Source: Gammaproteobacteria bacterium (GTDB taxonomy: Bacteria; Pseudomonadota; Gammaproteobacteria; DSM-16500). From it: a DNA stretch of 52,121 bases. The position numbers were made by a program, and so were the translations under genes. The stretch covers positions 1-52,121 of the forward strand of contig JARLJO010000013.1 of assembly GCA_031291175.1 (NCBI GenBank), read 5' to 3'. The notes below the pieces were generated by a model. It was not told the DNA's origin, did no database searches, and worked only from the letters and a program-made list of their open reading frames with translations. Of the stretch, positions 9,607-16,351 are shown in pieces; position 1 is the stretch's first letter, and each line of letters opens with the position of its first letter.

Positions 9607-10406
9607 CGGATCTCCCGATGGAACTTGACACTTTGCAAGCGGAGCTCACTGTTCTACTGTCAGCCGTTCGTGCTGCGGGTGAGGTGATTCAAACCGTGCA
9701 AAATGCGGGTTTCACCATTCAGCGAAAAATGAATAATGATATTTTGACGCAAGCGGATTTAGAGGCCAATGATGTTTTAAAGAAAATGTTGTTGGGCGCA
9801 TTTCCTGATTATGGTTGGCTTTCTGAAGAATGTGTCGATGCCTCGGCACGATTGAGTCAGGACAAGGTCTGGATAGTCGATCCAATCGATGGCACAAAAG
9901 AATTCGCTCACGGCATTCCAGAGTATGCTATATCGGTCGCGTTAGTGGTTAAGGGCAAGCCGCATTTAGCTGTTGTCTATAATCCCGCTACCAATGAACT
10001 TTTTCATGCCATCAAAGATGGTGGGGCATGGCAAGGCAATCAGCGTTTGCATTGCGCGCAGCCTGGTGCTCCCCGCTATCGTTTGCTGGCCAGCCGAACC
10101 GAATTCGAGCGAGGTCATTGGGATAGATTTGTGGATCATCATGAAGTGAAAGTCGTGGGATCTATCGCTTATAAATTAGCATTAGTTGCAGCAGGCCATG
10201 CCGATGCGACCTTTAGTTTAGGTTTTAAAAGTGAGTGGGATATTGCGGCAGGTATTTTGCTCGTAACAGAGGCGGGCGGTATCGTGACCGACCAAAAAGG
10301 CGCGGCTTTCTCGTTAAACCAAAAAAATGTATTAGTGGATGGTATTGTTGCCTCTGCTAGTCATTTAAATACAGAAATACATGCTTTAATTGCAGAGCAT
10401 CACTAA
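9603..10406 (+). CDS. cysQ: 3'(2'),5'-bisphosphate nucleotidase CysQ
   Basis: A 267-residue member of the inositol-monophosphatase family. The metal-binding motif WIVDPIDGTKEF carries D93 and D96, an upstream SEE supplies a further acidic ligand, and the second motif EWDIAAG is present near residue 206. The enzyme hydrolyses PAP to AMP, clearing the product of PAPS-dependent sulfation or reduction. The start overlaps the Sat/CysC stop as ATGA, so the two are coupled. The pairing suggests PAPS turnover is managed locally. A generic IMPase is the alternative, made unlikely by the neighbour. Confidence 0.9.
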   Translation: MTDLPMELDTLQAELTVLLSAVRAAGEVIQTVQNAGFTIQRKMNNDILTQADLEANDVLKKMLLGAFPDYGWLSEECVDASARLSQDKVWIVDPIDGTKEFAHGIPEYAISVALVVKGKPHLAVVYNPATNELFHAIKDGGAWQGNQRLHCAQPGAPRYRLLASRTEFERGHWDRFVDHHEVKVVGSIAYKLALVAAGHADATFSLGFKSEWDIAAGILLVTEAGGIVTDQKGAAFSLNQKNVLVDGIVASASHLNTEIHALIAEHH

Positions 10407-10411
10407 GGCGA

Positions 10412-10639
10412 ATGGAAATGGCTGAGATAAAGCAGTATCAGGGAGAGAGTAATTTTAGAATATGGCTAAAAGCCATCAGTTGGCGAGTGTTAGGTACGCT
10501 CACGACATTCGGTGTGACATTTTCCATCACCAATAGTTTGAATGTGGCGACATCAGTTGGGGCATTTGAGTTTTTTGCAAAAACGATTTTATTTTATTTG
10601 CATGAAAAATTGTGGATTAAGATCAATACTATTTTTTGA
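10412..10639 (+). CDS. DUF2061 small membrane protein
   Basis: A 75-residue protein with two hydrophobic segments (about 24-44 and 48-64). The signatures KAISWRVLGTLTTF, AFEFFAKTILFYLHEKLW are those of DUF2061. Members often sit beside or are fused to APS-kinase/PAPS genes, so a link to sulfate or PAPS metabolism is likely, but the biochemical role is not established. An in-frame ATG six bases later (10418) is an equally good start, being better spaced from AAGG at 10405-10408. The cysQ stop is five bases upstream. Confidence 0.82.
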   Translation: MEMAEIKQYQGESNFRIWLKAISWRVLGTLTTFGVTFSITNSLNVATSVGAFEFFAKTILFYLHEKLWIKINTIF

Positions 10640-10662
10640 TATTTCTATTTAGGGCTGAAAAT

Positions 10663-11778
10663 ATGGCTGAGTCAAAACAATTACTGGGTAAGTTACTGGC
10701 GCAACAAGTCAAGCAGATGCCAGCTAATACCCCGCTGCATGAGGTTGAGTTTAGTGTTTATTCCCAGTTTGGTGAAGACGGGATTATTCAATTTATTACC
10801 CACCATCTCCAGGATAAAATTAAAAATAAAATTTTTGTCGAGATTGGCGTGCAGAACTACAGTGAAGCCAATACCCGTTTTTTACTGGAAAACGATGCCT
10901 GGCAGGGCGTGATACTGGATGCCTGCCTTCCAGACGTGAAACAAATCCACGCCAGCGATTTTTACTGGCGTAATAATCTGTTTGCTAAACATGCTTTTGT
11001 GACACGCGATAATGTTAACTCGCTTTTAACTGATTTGCAGTTGCCATCAGAGATTGGTTTATTGTCAGTGGATATTGATGGTAATGATTATTGGGTATTA
11101 GAAAAAATTGAGGCAGTCAAACCCGCGATTATCATTGTCGAGTACAATAGTTTTTTCGGTGCTGAAGCGGCCATTTCATTGCCTTATCGTGAAAACTTTG
11201 TCTGGCAACAACATCATCCGGCTACCTATTTTGGTGCATCGCTGGCGGCATTTTGTTTTCATCTGGAGCAGCGTGGCTATGAGCTCTTAGGCTCAACGCT
11301 TGCCGGTAATAATGCTTTTTTTGTCAATAAAGCAATTAATCAAGGCAAATTAAGAGCGGTCACTTGTGCAGATGGCTATCGTAAAGCCCTGTTTAACTCT
11401 ATACCATCCCCTGATGTCGATAAATTTTCACATCAATTGAAGTGTTTGCAATATCAGCAAGTGGTGGATGTAACGGATCTTTCTTATAAAAGATTGTCAG
11501 GTTCGCATGTCACTAATGCGACTTTAAGCAATGACTTTAATCACAAAAATGATTTTTTACATTTGGAGAATGAGGTGTTTCTTCATCACGCTTATCGTTA
11601 TCTCTTGTGCAGAGAAAGAGATGTATGTGGTTTTCTAAATCATTTAGCGGAATTAAAGCGAGGCGTGCCGAAAGAAGAAATGTTAGAACGGATCCGTTTT
11701 TCAGAAGAAGGAAGAGAGGTGGCCGTGCATATTGCCGGATTGCAACAAAAAGCACAGTTAGCAATAGCAATTTCCTAA
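10663..11778 (+). CDS. FkbM-like methyltransferase-fold protein with DUF4214 tail
   Basis: A 371-residue protein. The N-terminal part has YSQFGEDGII, then FVEIGVQNYSEANTRFLL and LLSVDIDGNDYWVL, which match the SAM-binding core of FkbM-related methyltransferases. The last 80 or so residues (AYRYLLCRERDVCGFLNHL through FSEEGRE) look like DUF4214, a small helical repeat often attached to glycosyltransferases and S-layer or adhesin proteins. A TTG at 10636 extends the frame, but ATG 10663 has AGGG eight bases upstream and avoids overlap with the DUF2061 gene. O-methylation of a sugar is possible; a non-catalytic relative is also possible. Confidence 0.7.
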   Translation: MAESKQLLGKLLAQQVKQMPANTPLHEVEFSVYSQFGEDGIIQFITHHLQDKIKNKIFVEIGVQNYSEANTRFLLENDAWQGVILDACLPDVKQIHASDFYWRNNLFAKHAFVTRDNVNSLLTDLQLPSEIGLLSVDIDGNDYWVLEKIEAVKPAIIIVEYNSFFGAEAAISLPYRENFVWQQHHPATYFGASLAAFCFHLEQRGYELLGSTLAGNNAFFVNKAINQGKLRAVTCADGYRKALFNSIPSPDVDKFSHQLKCLQYQQVVDVTDLSYKRLSGSHVTNATLSNDFNHKNDFLHLENEVFLHHAYRYLLCRERDVCGFLNHLAELKRGVPKEEMLERIRFSEEGREVAVHIAGLQQKAQLAIAIS

Positions 11779-11839
11779 ACTGGGGATTGCTTACCATAAG
11801 CGTTTTTATATTGATGCAATGTAAGACAGGATGTTAATC

Positions 11840-12859
11840 ATGACAGTGTCAGAGCAATTAGCAGTAGGTGAGGGCCTCACCTTGATAAAGAAATCGGGAT
11901 TTCGATTTAAAAAAACAGTTTTAGTGGTTTCAGTAAAATTACTATTAACGTTTTTAGCATTCTATGTCATCAGTAAGCGAGTGACCTTCAATCCTGTGGA
12001 TTATTTGAATGAGAGCAATATCAATTATTTTCTGGTCGGTTCAGCCTTAGCGATTTTGTTGATTATTGTTCAAGCTTCTCGATGGAGCCGCATTTTAAAT
12101 TTATTTGGTACTGAAGTATCATTAAAAAAATCCTTGGTGGCTGTCTGGTTTGGACATTTAATCAATCATATTGTGCCGACTGCGGCGGCGGGGGATTTGC
12201 TACGAAGCTATACTTTGCGTCATGCCAACTTAAAACATGGCAAATGGAAATGGTTAGGCGCTTTCTTCTTAGAGAAATATTGTGCCGCGACTTCAGCCTT
12301 GTTAATTGCCTCTGTTGCTTTAACAACATCCATTCATACTAAGTTGCCACTCATACTGATGGCCTTCATTCTTTTGTTAACTCTTTCTTTAGTGATAGCC
12401 CCCATGATGGGCGTGCGTTTGTCGCCTTATTTCAAGTTTAAGCGCATTCACCAATTGGTTGCGAGGGTAGAGCAAATGTCTGTGTTGTTATTGCAGTCAT
12501 TTATGGATAGAAGAGGGCGGTATGCTTTTTTCTCATCCGTGCTGATTAACTTTGGTATGTGCGTTGTGTTTTATCTGATTGCTTTGGGTTTAGGTGTAGA
12601 GATTCAGTTTGCACAATGTTTGTTTGTCGTCCCCGTATTTACTTTATTGGCGGCTTTACCCATTTCATTTGCAGGTTGGGGTGTGCGGGAGTTATCTTGC
12701 GTGGGTTTGTTGGGTTATTTTGATGTTTCATCCGAGAATGCGCTCATTGTTTCGGTGATGTACGGATTACTGTTCTTTTTGTCCAGTCTTCCCGGCATAT
12801 TGGCGGCTTATCCTTTTTTTGCTTCCATGCGTCGTGTTCCAGCGGAAGGGATTTGTTAG
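11840..12859 (+). CDS. YbhN/UPF0104-family polytopic membrane protein
   Basis: A 339-residue protein with about eight hydrophobic segments, belonging to the family of the lysylphosphatidylglycerol-synthetase membrane domain (YbhN, AglD-like). Key landmarks are the N-terminal segment with ASRWSRIL, the HIVPTAAAGDLLRSY motif, and the C-terminal PISFAGWGVRE motif. Family members near polysaccharide genes are often suggested to flip or transfer lipid-linked sugars, but this is not proven. ATG 11840 is better spaced from the upstream AGGA than the in-frame ATG at 11831. A second member is at 26064-27044. Confidence 0.78.
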   Translation: MTVSEQLAVGEGLTLIKKSGFRFKKTVLVVSVKLLLTFLAFYVISKRVTFNPVDYLNESNINYFLVGSALAILLIIVQASRWSRILNLFGTEVSLKKSLVAVWFGHLINHIVPTAAAGDLLRSYTLRHANLKHGKWKWLGAFFLEKYCAATSALLIASVALTTSIHTKLPLILMAFILLLTLSLVIAPMMGVRLSPYFKFKRIHQLVARVEQMSVLLLQSFMDRRGRYAFFSSVLINFGMCVVFYLIALGLGVEIQFAQCLFVVPVFTLLAALPISFAGWGVRELSCVGLLGYFDVSSENALIVSVMYGLLFFLSSLPGILAAYPFFASMRRVPAEGIC

Positions 12860-12937
12860 TCATTAATCTAAAAAACAGCTTTCGTAAGAATAATTGTGGG
12901 TGTTTCTCCCTTTTTGTGATGATTAGACAGAATAATT

Positions 12938-12961
12938 AAAAAAGCATAGCAGTGCTTTTTT
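12938..12961 (+). terminator. Weak terminator-like hairpin
   Basis: aaaaaagca (12938-12946), loop tagcag, and tgctttttt (12953-12961) form a nine-pair stem ending in T6, between the YbhN-type gene and the MBOAT gene. Only two pairs are G-C, so the hairpin is weak. It may be a partial terminator or attenuator. I see no clear promoter between it and the next start, so the MBOAT gene may depend on read-through. Confidence 0.35.
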
Positions 12962-12992
12962 AGATGGAACAATAAAACATAAAGGAAAGGTT

Positions 12993-15527
12993 GTGTTATT
13001 TAATTCAGTAGCATTTGTATTTTGGTTTTTGCCTATTGTTCTTTTCGGTTTTTTTGCGGTGGGTCGCTATAATCAGAAGGCAGCAAGTGGCTGGTTAGTC
13101 GCAGCCGCTTTCTTCTTTTATGGGTATTGGAACACCAATTACATCTCTCTTCTCGTTATATCCATAGTCGTTAATTATCTGTTTGGCTATGGTATTGGTC
13201 AATTGCATGAAAAACGCAAGCCCAATTTTGCCAAACTACTTTTTATCGTGGCTCTGGTTGTTGATCTTAGCGTCTTGGGTTATTACAAATACTCAAAATT
13301 CTTCGTGTCACAGATTGATGCGCTCATTGGAGCTCAGTACTTTATTGAAAATATCGCCCTGCCACTGGGGATATCATTTTTTACGTTTACACAAATTGCA
13401 TTTTTAGTGGATGTTTATCAGAAAAAAGCCAAAGAACATGACTTGCTGCGTTATTTTCTGTTTGTCACTTATTTCCCTCATTTAATTGCGGGACCCATCA
13501 TTCATCACGCCGAGATGATGCCTCAGTTTGCTGACAAAAAAACGTATCAATTTTCTAAAGAAAATTTTTCCATTGGTGTCTTGATCTTTACTGTAGGGCT
13601 CGCCAAAAAAGTCTTGCTGGCGGACAACATCGCTCCTTATGCGGATGGGATTTTTGCTGCTTCTGGCACGGCCACACACGTGATTACTTTTGCGGAAGGG
13701 TGGAAAGGTGCGCTAAGTTACACGTTACAGTTGTATTTTGATTTTTCAGGCTATTGCGATATGGCAATCGGCTTGTCAAAAATGTTTAATATTCTATTAC
13801 CGATCAATTTCAATTCGCCTTATAAATCGCTGAACATGATTGAGTTCTGGCGCCGGTGGCACATAACTCTCTCACGTTTTTTGCGCGATTATCTGTATAT
13901 TCCACTCGGTGGTAACCGGCACGGTGACATTAAACGTTATCGTAATTTACTGGCCACTATGATATTGGGCGGCTTATGGCACGGCGCTTCCTGGACGTTT
14001 ATTTTATGGGGAACGTTGCATGGTTCCTACCTGGCAATCAATCATTTGTGGAGCACTTTTCTGCAAAAACAGCGTTATGCTAATGTTGCGAATAAAATGG
14101 CTTATAAGGCCGTTGCGTGGATGTTGACATTGACAGCTGTGGTAGTGGCCTGGGTATTCTTCCGTGCGGATAATTTTCATTCCGCACTCAATGTACTATC
14201 TGGGATGGTGGGTTTGCACGGCTTATCTGGTGCGGCTGATACAACCTTGCCACTTTTCCCCAAGGTCTATTTTACAATAGCCATTGTGCTCTGTCTTTTG
14301 ATGCCGAACACTCAGCAAATATTTGCCCGCTTTCATCCAGGCCTTGAAACCTATCCGGGTGATATTACGCCAATTGCTTGGTTAAAGTACTTCAATTGGG
14401 CTTCTTTCGTTAAGATAAGATGGTTAGGGTATTTATGGGTATCTTATCTCGCGTCGGCGTTTTTGATGATGCTTTTTTATTCGACTAATATCGATGCTAA
14501 AATCTTTCAACATTTCCCCAAGAAAGGCCGTTCGACAGACGTTAATTTGTATACGGGCGATCTGCGTTCAAATTTATTTTCAAACGACATATTTTATGGA
14601 AACAAGCATAAAGTGATTATTGTCGGCTCTTCTTATACTGAATTAATGGGTGGCTTTACATTTAATAAAAATGGTATTGCCTATAAAACCGGTACAGCAG
14701 GGCACATGGGCAATTCACTCACGAATGGTTTTAGAACGGCGGCAATCATACTGCAAAACTTTAAAACGGATACCTTGATCTTTGGGGTGTCTGTGTTAGG
14801 TTTTGGTGACATCATGACGAATCCTGCATCAGCGCCTACATTAGATGATCAATGTTTAGATTCGTTGAGTTTGCTCGGATTTCATCGGGAGCCCAAGCCT
14901 TTTAAAGAATGTGAACGGATGCATTTAAGCGCACAAAACATGGCGGAAATCCTGTTTATGCCAGGAGATAGTCGGTTCTTTCAATTTCACAATTTTTTAA
15001 ATCGGGTGGCTACCATTTCATTAGGGTTAACTGATTTATATTTTGAAAAGTCATCCTCATACACGCCGGATACTCTGAAGGGATTGGATCAGTGGTATCA
15101 GAACATGAAATCAGAAGCCGCGCTAAAACACTTGGATCCTCCTGTCGTGAATAATGGCAATGATAAAGATTTTCATTGGTTAAATCGCCATGCTTTAGAG
15201 TCAATGAATGCAAACGGAGAAGTTTATCAAGCATTTAAAGAATTGAAAAAATTGGCGGATGCAAAAGGCGTTAGGTTGGTTATTTATAACTCCCCAACAG
15301 TAACCGCTGCTGAGGCGCCTCATATCTATCCAAAAGGATTTATTGACGCTTATCGGACTAAATTACGCGCTACTATGGCGCAGTTAAATATTCCTTATTA
15401 TGATTTTAATGATGAGTTTATTTGGGATGGGCGTTATACCAGCGATTTCATTCACATCTCAGGTGAGGGTAGACGTAGAATCCATGCGAAACTAATTGAT
15501 CGTGTTTTTTTCAAGGAGAATGTATGA
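12993..15527 (+). CDS. MBOAT O-acyltransferase fused to periplasmic SGNH domain
   Basis: An 844-residue fusion. Residues 1 to about 490 form an AlgI-type MBOAT membrane acyltransferase: FWRRWHITLS carries His290, and GGLWHGASW carries His330, the usual catalytic His. After a membrane span near 480-495, residues about 520-844 form an SGNH-hydrolase-like domain, with VGSSYTE (Ser547) and DFIHISG (Asp818, His821) supplying a Ser-Asp-His triad. Other loci usually encode these as two proteins (AlgI with AlgJ/X, PatA with PatB, DltB with DltD). The start is GTG, with AAGGAAAGG just upstream. The stop codon overlaps the start of a DltX-like microprotein. The likely role is O-acetylation of the surface glycan across the inner membrane; acetyl-CoA as donor is inferred. 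Confidence 0.88.
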   Translation: MLFNSVAFVFWFLPIVLFGFFAVGRYNQKAASGWLVAAAFFFYGYWNTNYISLLVISIVVNYLFGYGIGQLHEKRKPNFAKLLFIVALVVDLSVLGYYKYSKFFVSQIDALIGAQYFIENIALPLGISFFTFTQIAFLVDVYQKKAKEHDLLRYFLFVTYFPHLIAGPIIHHAEMMPQFADKKTYQFSKENFSIGVLIFTVGLAKKVLLADNIAPYADGIFAASGTATHVITFAEGWKGALSYTLQLYFDFSGYCDMAIGLSKMFNILLPINFNSPYKSLNMIEFWRRWHITLSRFLRDYLYIPLGGNRHGDIKRYRNLLATMILGGLWHGASWTFILWGTLHGSYLAINHLWSTFLQKQRYANVANKMAYKAVAWMLTLTAVVVAWVFFRADNFHSALNVLSGMVGLHGLSGAADTTLPLFPKVYFTIAIVLCLLMPNTQQIFARFHPGLETYPGDITPIAWLKYFNWASFVKIRWLGYLWVSYLASAFLMMLFYSTNIDAKIFQHFPKKGRSTDVNLYTGDLRSNLFSNDIFYGNKHKVIIVGSSYTELMGGFTFNKNGIAYKTGTAGHMGNSLTNGFRTAAIILQNFKTDTLIFGVSVLGFGDIMTNPASAPTLDDQCLDSLSLLGFHREPKPFKECERMHLSAQNMAEILFMPGDSRFFQFHNFLNRVATISLGLTDLYFEKSSSYTPDTLKGLDQWYQNMKSEAALKHLDPPVVNNGNDKDFHWLNRHALESMNANGEVYQAFKELKKLADAKGVRLVIYNSPTVTAAEAPHIYPKGFIDAYRTKLRATMAQLNIPYYDFNDEFIWDGRYTSDFIHISGEGRRRIHAKLIDRVFFKENV

Positions 15528-15637
15528 GGTATATCCAATACGCGGTTGAGTTTGCCGTTTTTTTTGCTTTATACATGACAGCATTTGCTTTATTGCACCC
15601 GACGGGAGAGACGCATTTTATTTATTATAATTTTTAA
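15524..15637 (+). CDS. 37-residue membrane microprotein with C-terminal FxYxxF acyl-shuttle motif (DltX-like)
   Basis: The ATG overlaps the MBOAT stop (ATGA), and AAGGAG lies five bases before it, an ideal ribosome site. The product has a short N terminus with Arg2, one hydrophobic span (about residues 5-25), and a polar tail HPTGETHFIYYNF that ends at the stop codon. The last six residues, F32-I-Y34-Y-N-F37, fit FxYxxF. In DltX of the Dlt pathway the equivalent C-terminal hexapeptide (FIYNEF) carries the acyl group on its Tyr, shuttling it from the MBOAT DltB to the SGNH protein DltD. The predicted topology (C terminus outside) agrees. The gene is below usual annotation length cut-offs. Function is inferred from motif, topology and context. 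Confidence 0.8.
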   Translation: MRYIQYAVEFAVFFALYMTAFALLHPTGETHFIYYNF

Positions 15638-15725
15638 ATAAAGCGGCGAATTAAGCATAAAAGCGTACAAGAAAGCTTATTAGTAAAATATTCTCTTCCA
15701 CCCACCGGCGGGGGCCACCCACCAC

Positions 15726-15755
15726 CTACGTCCCGCGGCTTGTCCGCGGGATCCA
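15726..15755 (+). repeat. CGCGG-ACAAG family palindrome, second copy
   Basis: This 30-base unit begins ctacgtcccgcgg, has the loop cttgt, then ccgcgggatcca. It matches the reverse complement of 168-197 at 29 of 30 positions. The stem is seven perfect G-C-rich pairs (cccgcgg with ccgcggg). Both copies are flanked by a C-rich ccaccc tract on the ctacg side. It is a dispersed extragenic palindrome. Confidence 0.75.
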
Positions 15756-15799
15756 GAGCTGGCCATAAAGAGCTTAAATTAATGGCCTTATTAAGATGC

Positions 15800-15898
15800 G
15801 TAGGTTGGGTTGGGCGTTTTTTGCGAAACCCAACATCATTAAAGCCCACCAATGTCGCACAGCCATAGGGTAATGTTGAGTTTCTCAACCCAGCTTAC
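15800..15898. repeat. GTAGGTTGGGTT / AACCCAGCTTAC inverted repeat pair
   Basis: The left element starts gtaggttgggtt and folds by pairing 15804-15811 with 15827-15834 (gttgggtt with aacccaac). The right element ends caacccagcttac (15886-15898), which is an imperfect reverse complement of the left end, and carries its own small hairpin (15875-15880 with 15884-15889). The arrangement of two facing palindromes with GTA-type tips resembles bacterial REP pairs. Confidence 0.6.
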
Positions 15899-16017
15899 AT
15901 TTCTATTTTTGATCCCTGATAGTCATCCATTTAACTCGTTCCTGCGAAGACGGGGAGCCATCTCTAAAACTACGATAATACCAAAGAAATGCTCTGAATT
16001 GACTGGGGTCCTGTCAT

Positions 16018-16076
16018 GGTAGGTTTACTTTTTTCGTGCTCGCCTAAGGGGTGCGCGCGTAAAAAGCAAACCTACC
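16018..16076. repeat. Long hairpin, 16-base arms
   Basis: ggtaggtttacttttt (16018-16033) pairs with aaaaagcaaacctacc (16061-16076) with one G-T pair, enclosing a 27-base loop. It could be a repeat copy or part of a structured RNA. I see no promoter that would identify a small RNA gene. Confidence 0.55.
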
Positions 16077-16098
16077 CTGCCACCCCGTTTTTTTGATT

Positions 16099-16119
16099 CG
16101 CTTCAACTTCGTTGAAGCG
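16099..16119. repeat. Perfect 9-bp hairpin with 3-base loop
   Basis: cgcttcaac (16099-16107), loop ttc, gttgaagcg (16111-16119). A T7 tract (16088-16094) lies on its left side, so read on the minus strand it would be preceded, not followed, by the right arm and then A-rich sequence. It is not a canonical terminator in either direction. Confidence 0.6.
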
Positions 16120-16156
16120 AAAGAGTAATTTATTACACCGAGAACTCCGATGCAAC

Positions 16157-16204
16157 GTAGCACGGACTAAGACCCCCACGTTTTTTGTGGGGGCAGTGTC
16201 CGCG
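16157..16204 (+). repeat. REP-like element with GTAG head, inner CCCCCAC hairpin
   Basis: GTAG (16157-16160) is followed by an outer stem cacggac/gtccgcg (16161-16167 with 16198-16204, one mismatch), then an inner stem cccccac/gtggggg (16173-16179 with 16187-16193) around a T-rich loop. The outer part matches the elements at 52034-52067 and 52085-52118 (GTAGCGCGGACTAAG and GTCCGCG), while the inner stem is completely different. A GTAG tetranucleotide beside an imperfect palindrome is the known hallmark of REP sequences acted on by RAYT (TnpA-REP) transposases. Confidence 0.65.
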
Positions 16205-16275
16205 AACCCCTGCTAAATCACACCCATTCACTCGGCACAGACAAATCAAAAATCTGCTCCAAACCTCTACGCATC

Positions 16276-16330
16276 GCTCCCTAGCCCCTACGTACCGTGG
16301 ACAAGCCACGGTACGTAGGGGCTAGGGAGC
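16276..16330. repeat. Perfect 25-bp hairpin with ACAAG loop
   Basis: Bases 16276-16300 are the exact reverse complement of 16306-16330, with loop acaag. The core (ctacgtaccgtgg, acaag, ccacggtacgtag) is built like the palindromes at 168-197 and 15726-15755, which share the loop and the ctacgt tip, but here the symmetry is perfect and longer. An A8 run follows on the plus strand. On the minus strand that is a T-run before the hairpin, so this is not a standard terminator. It lies 21 bases beyond the stop codon of the minus-strand gene ending at 16352. Confidence 0.8.
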
Positions 16331-16351
16331 AAAAAAAAGCCACAAACACTT

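Larger units (their letters stand above)
15638..16351. other. Palindrome-rich non-coding region, 714 bases
   Basis: I find no credible gene here. The stretch holds at least six inverted repeats, listed separately: 15726-15755, 15800-15898, 16018-16076, 16099-16119, 16157-16204 and 16276-16330. It lies between the ends of the plus-strand MBOAT unit and the minus-strand gene ending at 16352, so both transcripts converge on it. The hairpins may act as bidirectional transcript ends. No T-run directly follows any of them in the expected direction, so I do not call a canonical terminator. Confidence 0.7.

Noticed and set aside
12993..15527. Alginate acetylation cluster
   Set aside because: No alginate polymerase, epimerase, AlgF or GDP-mannose dehydrogenase is nearby; the neighbours are O-antigen-type genes.
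12993..15637. A true dlt (D-alanylation) operon
   Set aside because: No DltA ligase or DltC carrier protein is present, and the MBOAT part is AlgI-like. Only the shuttle principle seems shared.
16276..16330. Rho-independent terminator
   Set aside because: The stem is perfect, but the adjacent run is A8 on the plus strand and precedes the hairpin as T8 on the minus strand, so neither direction has a T-run after the stem.
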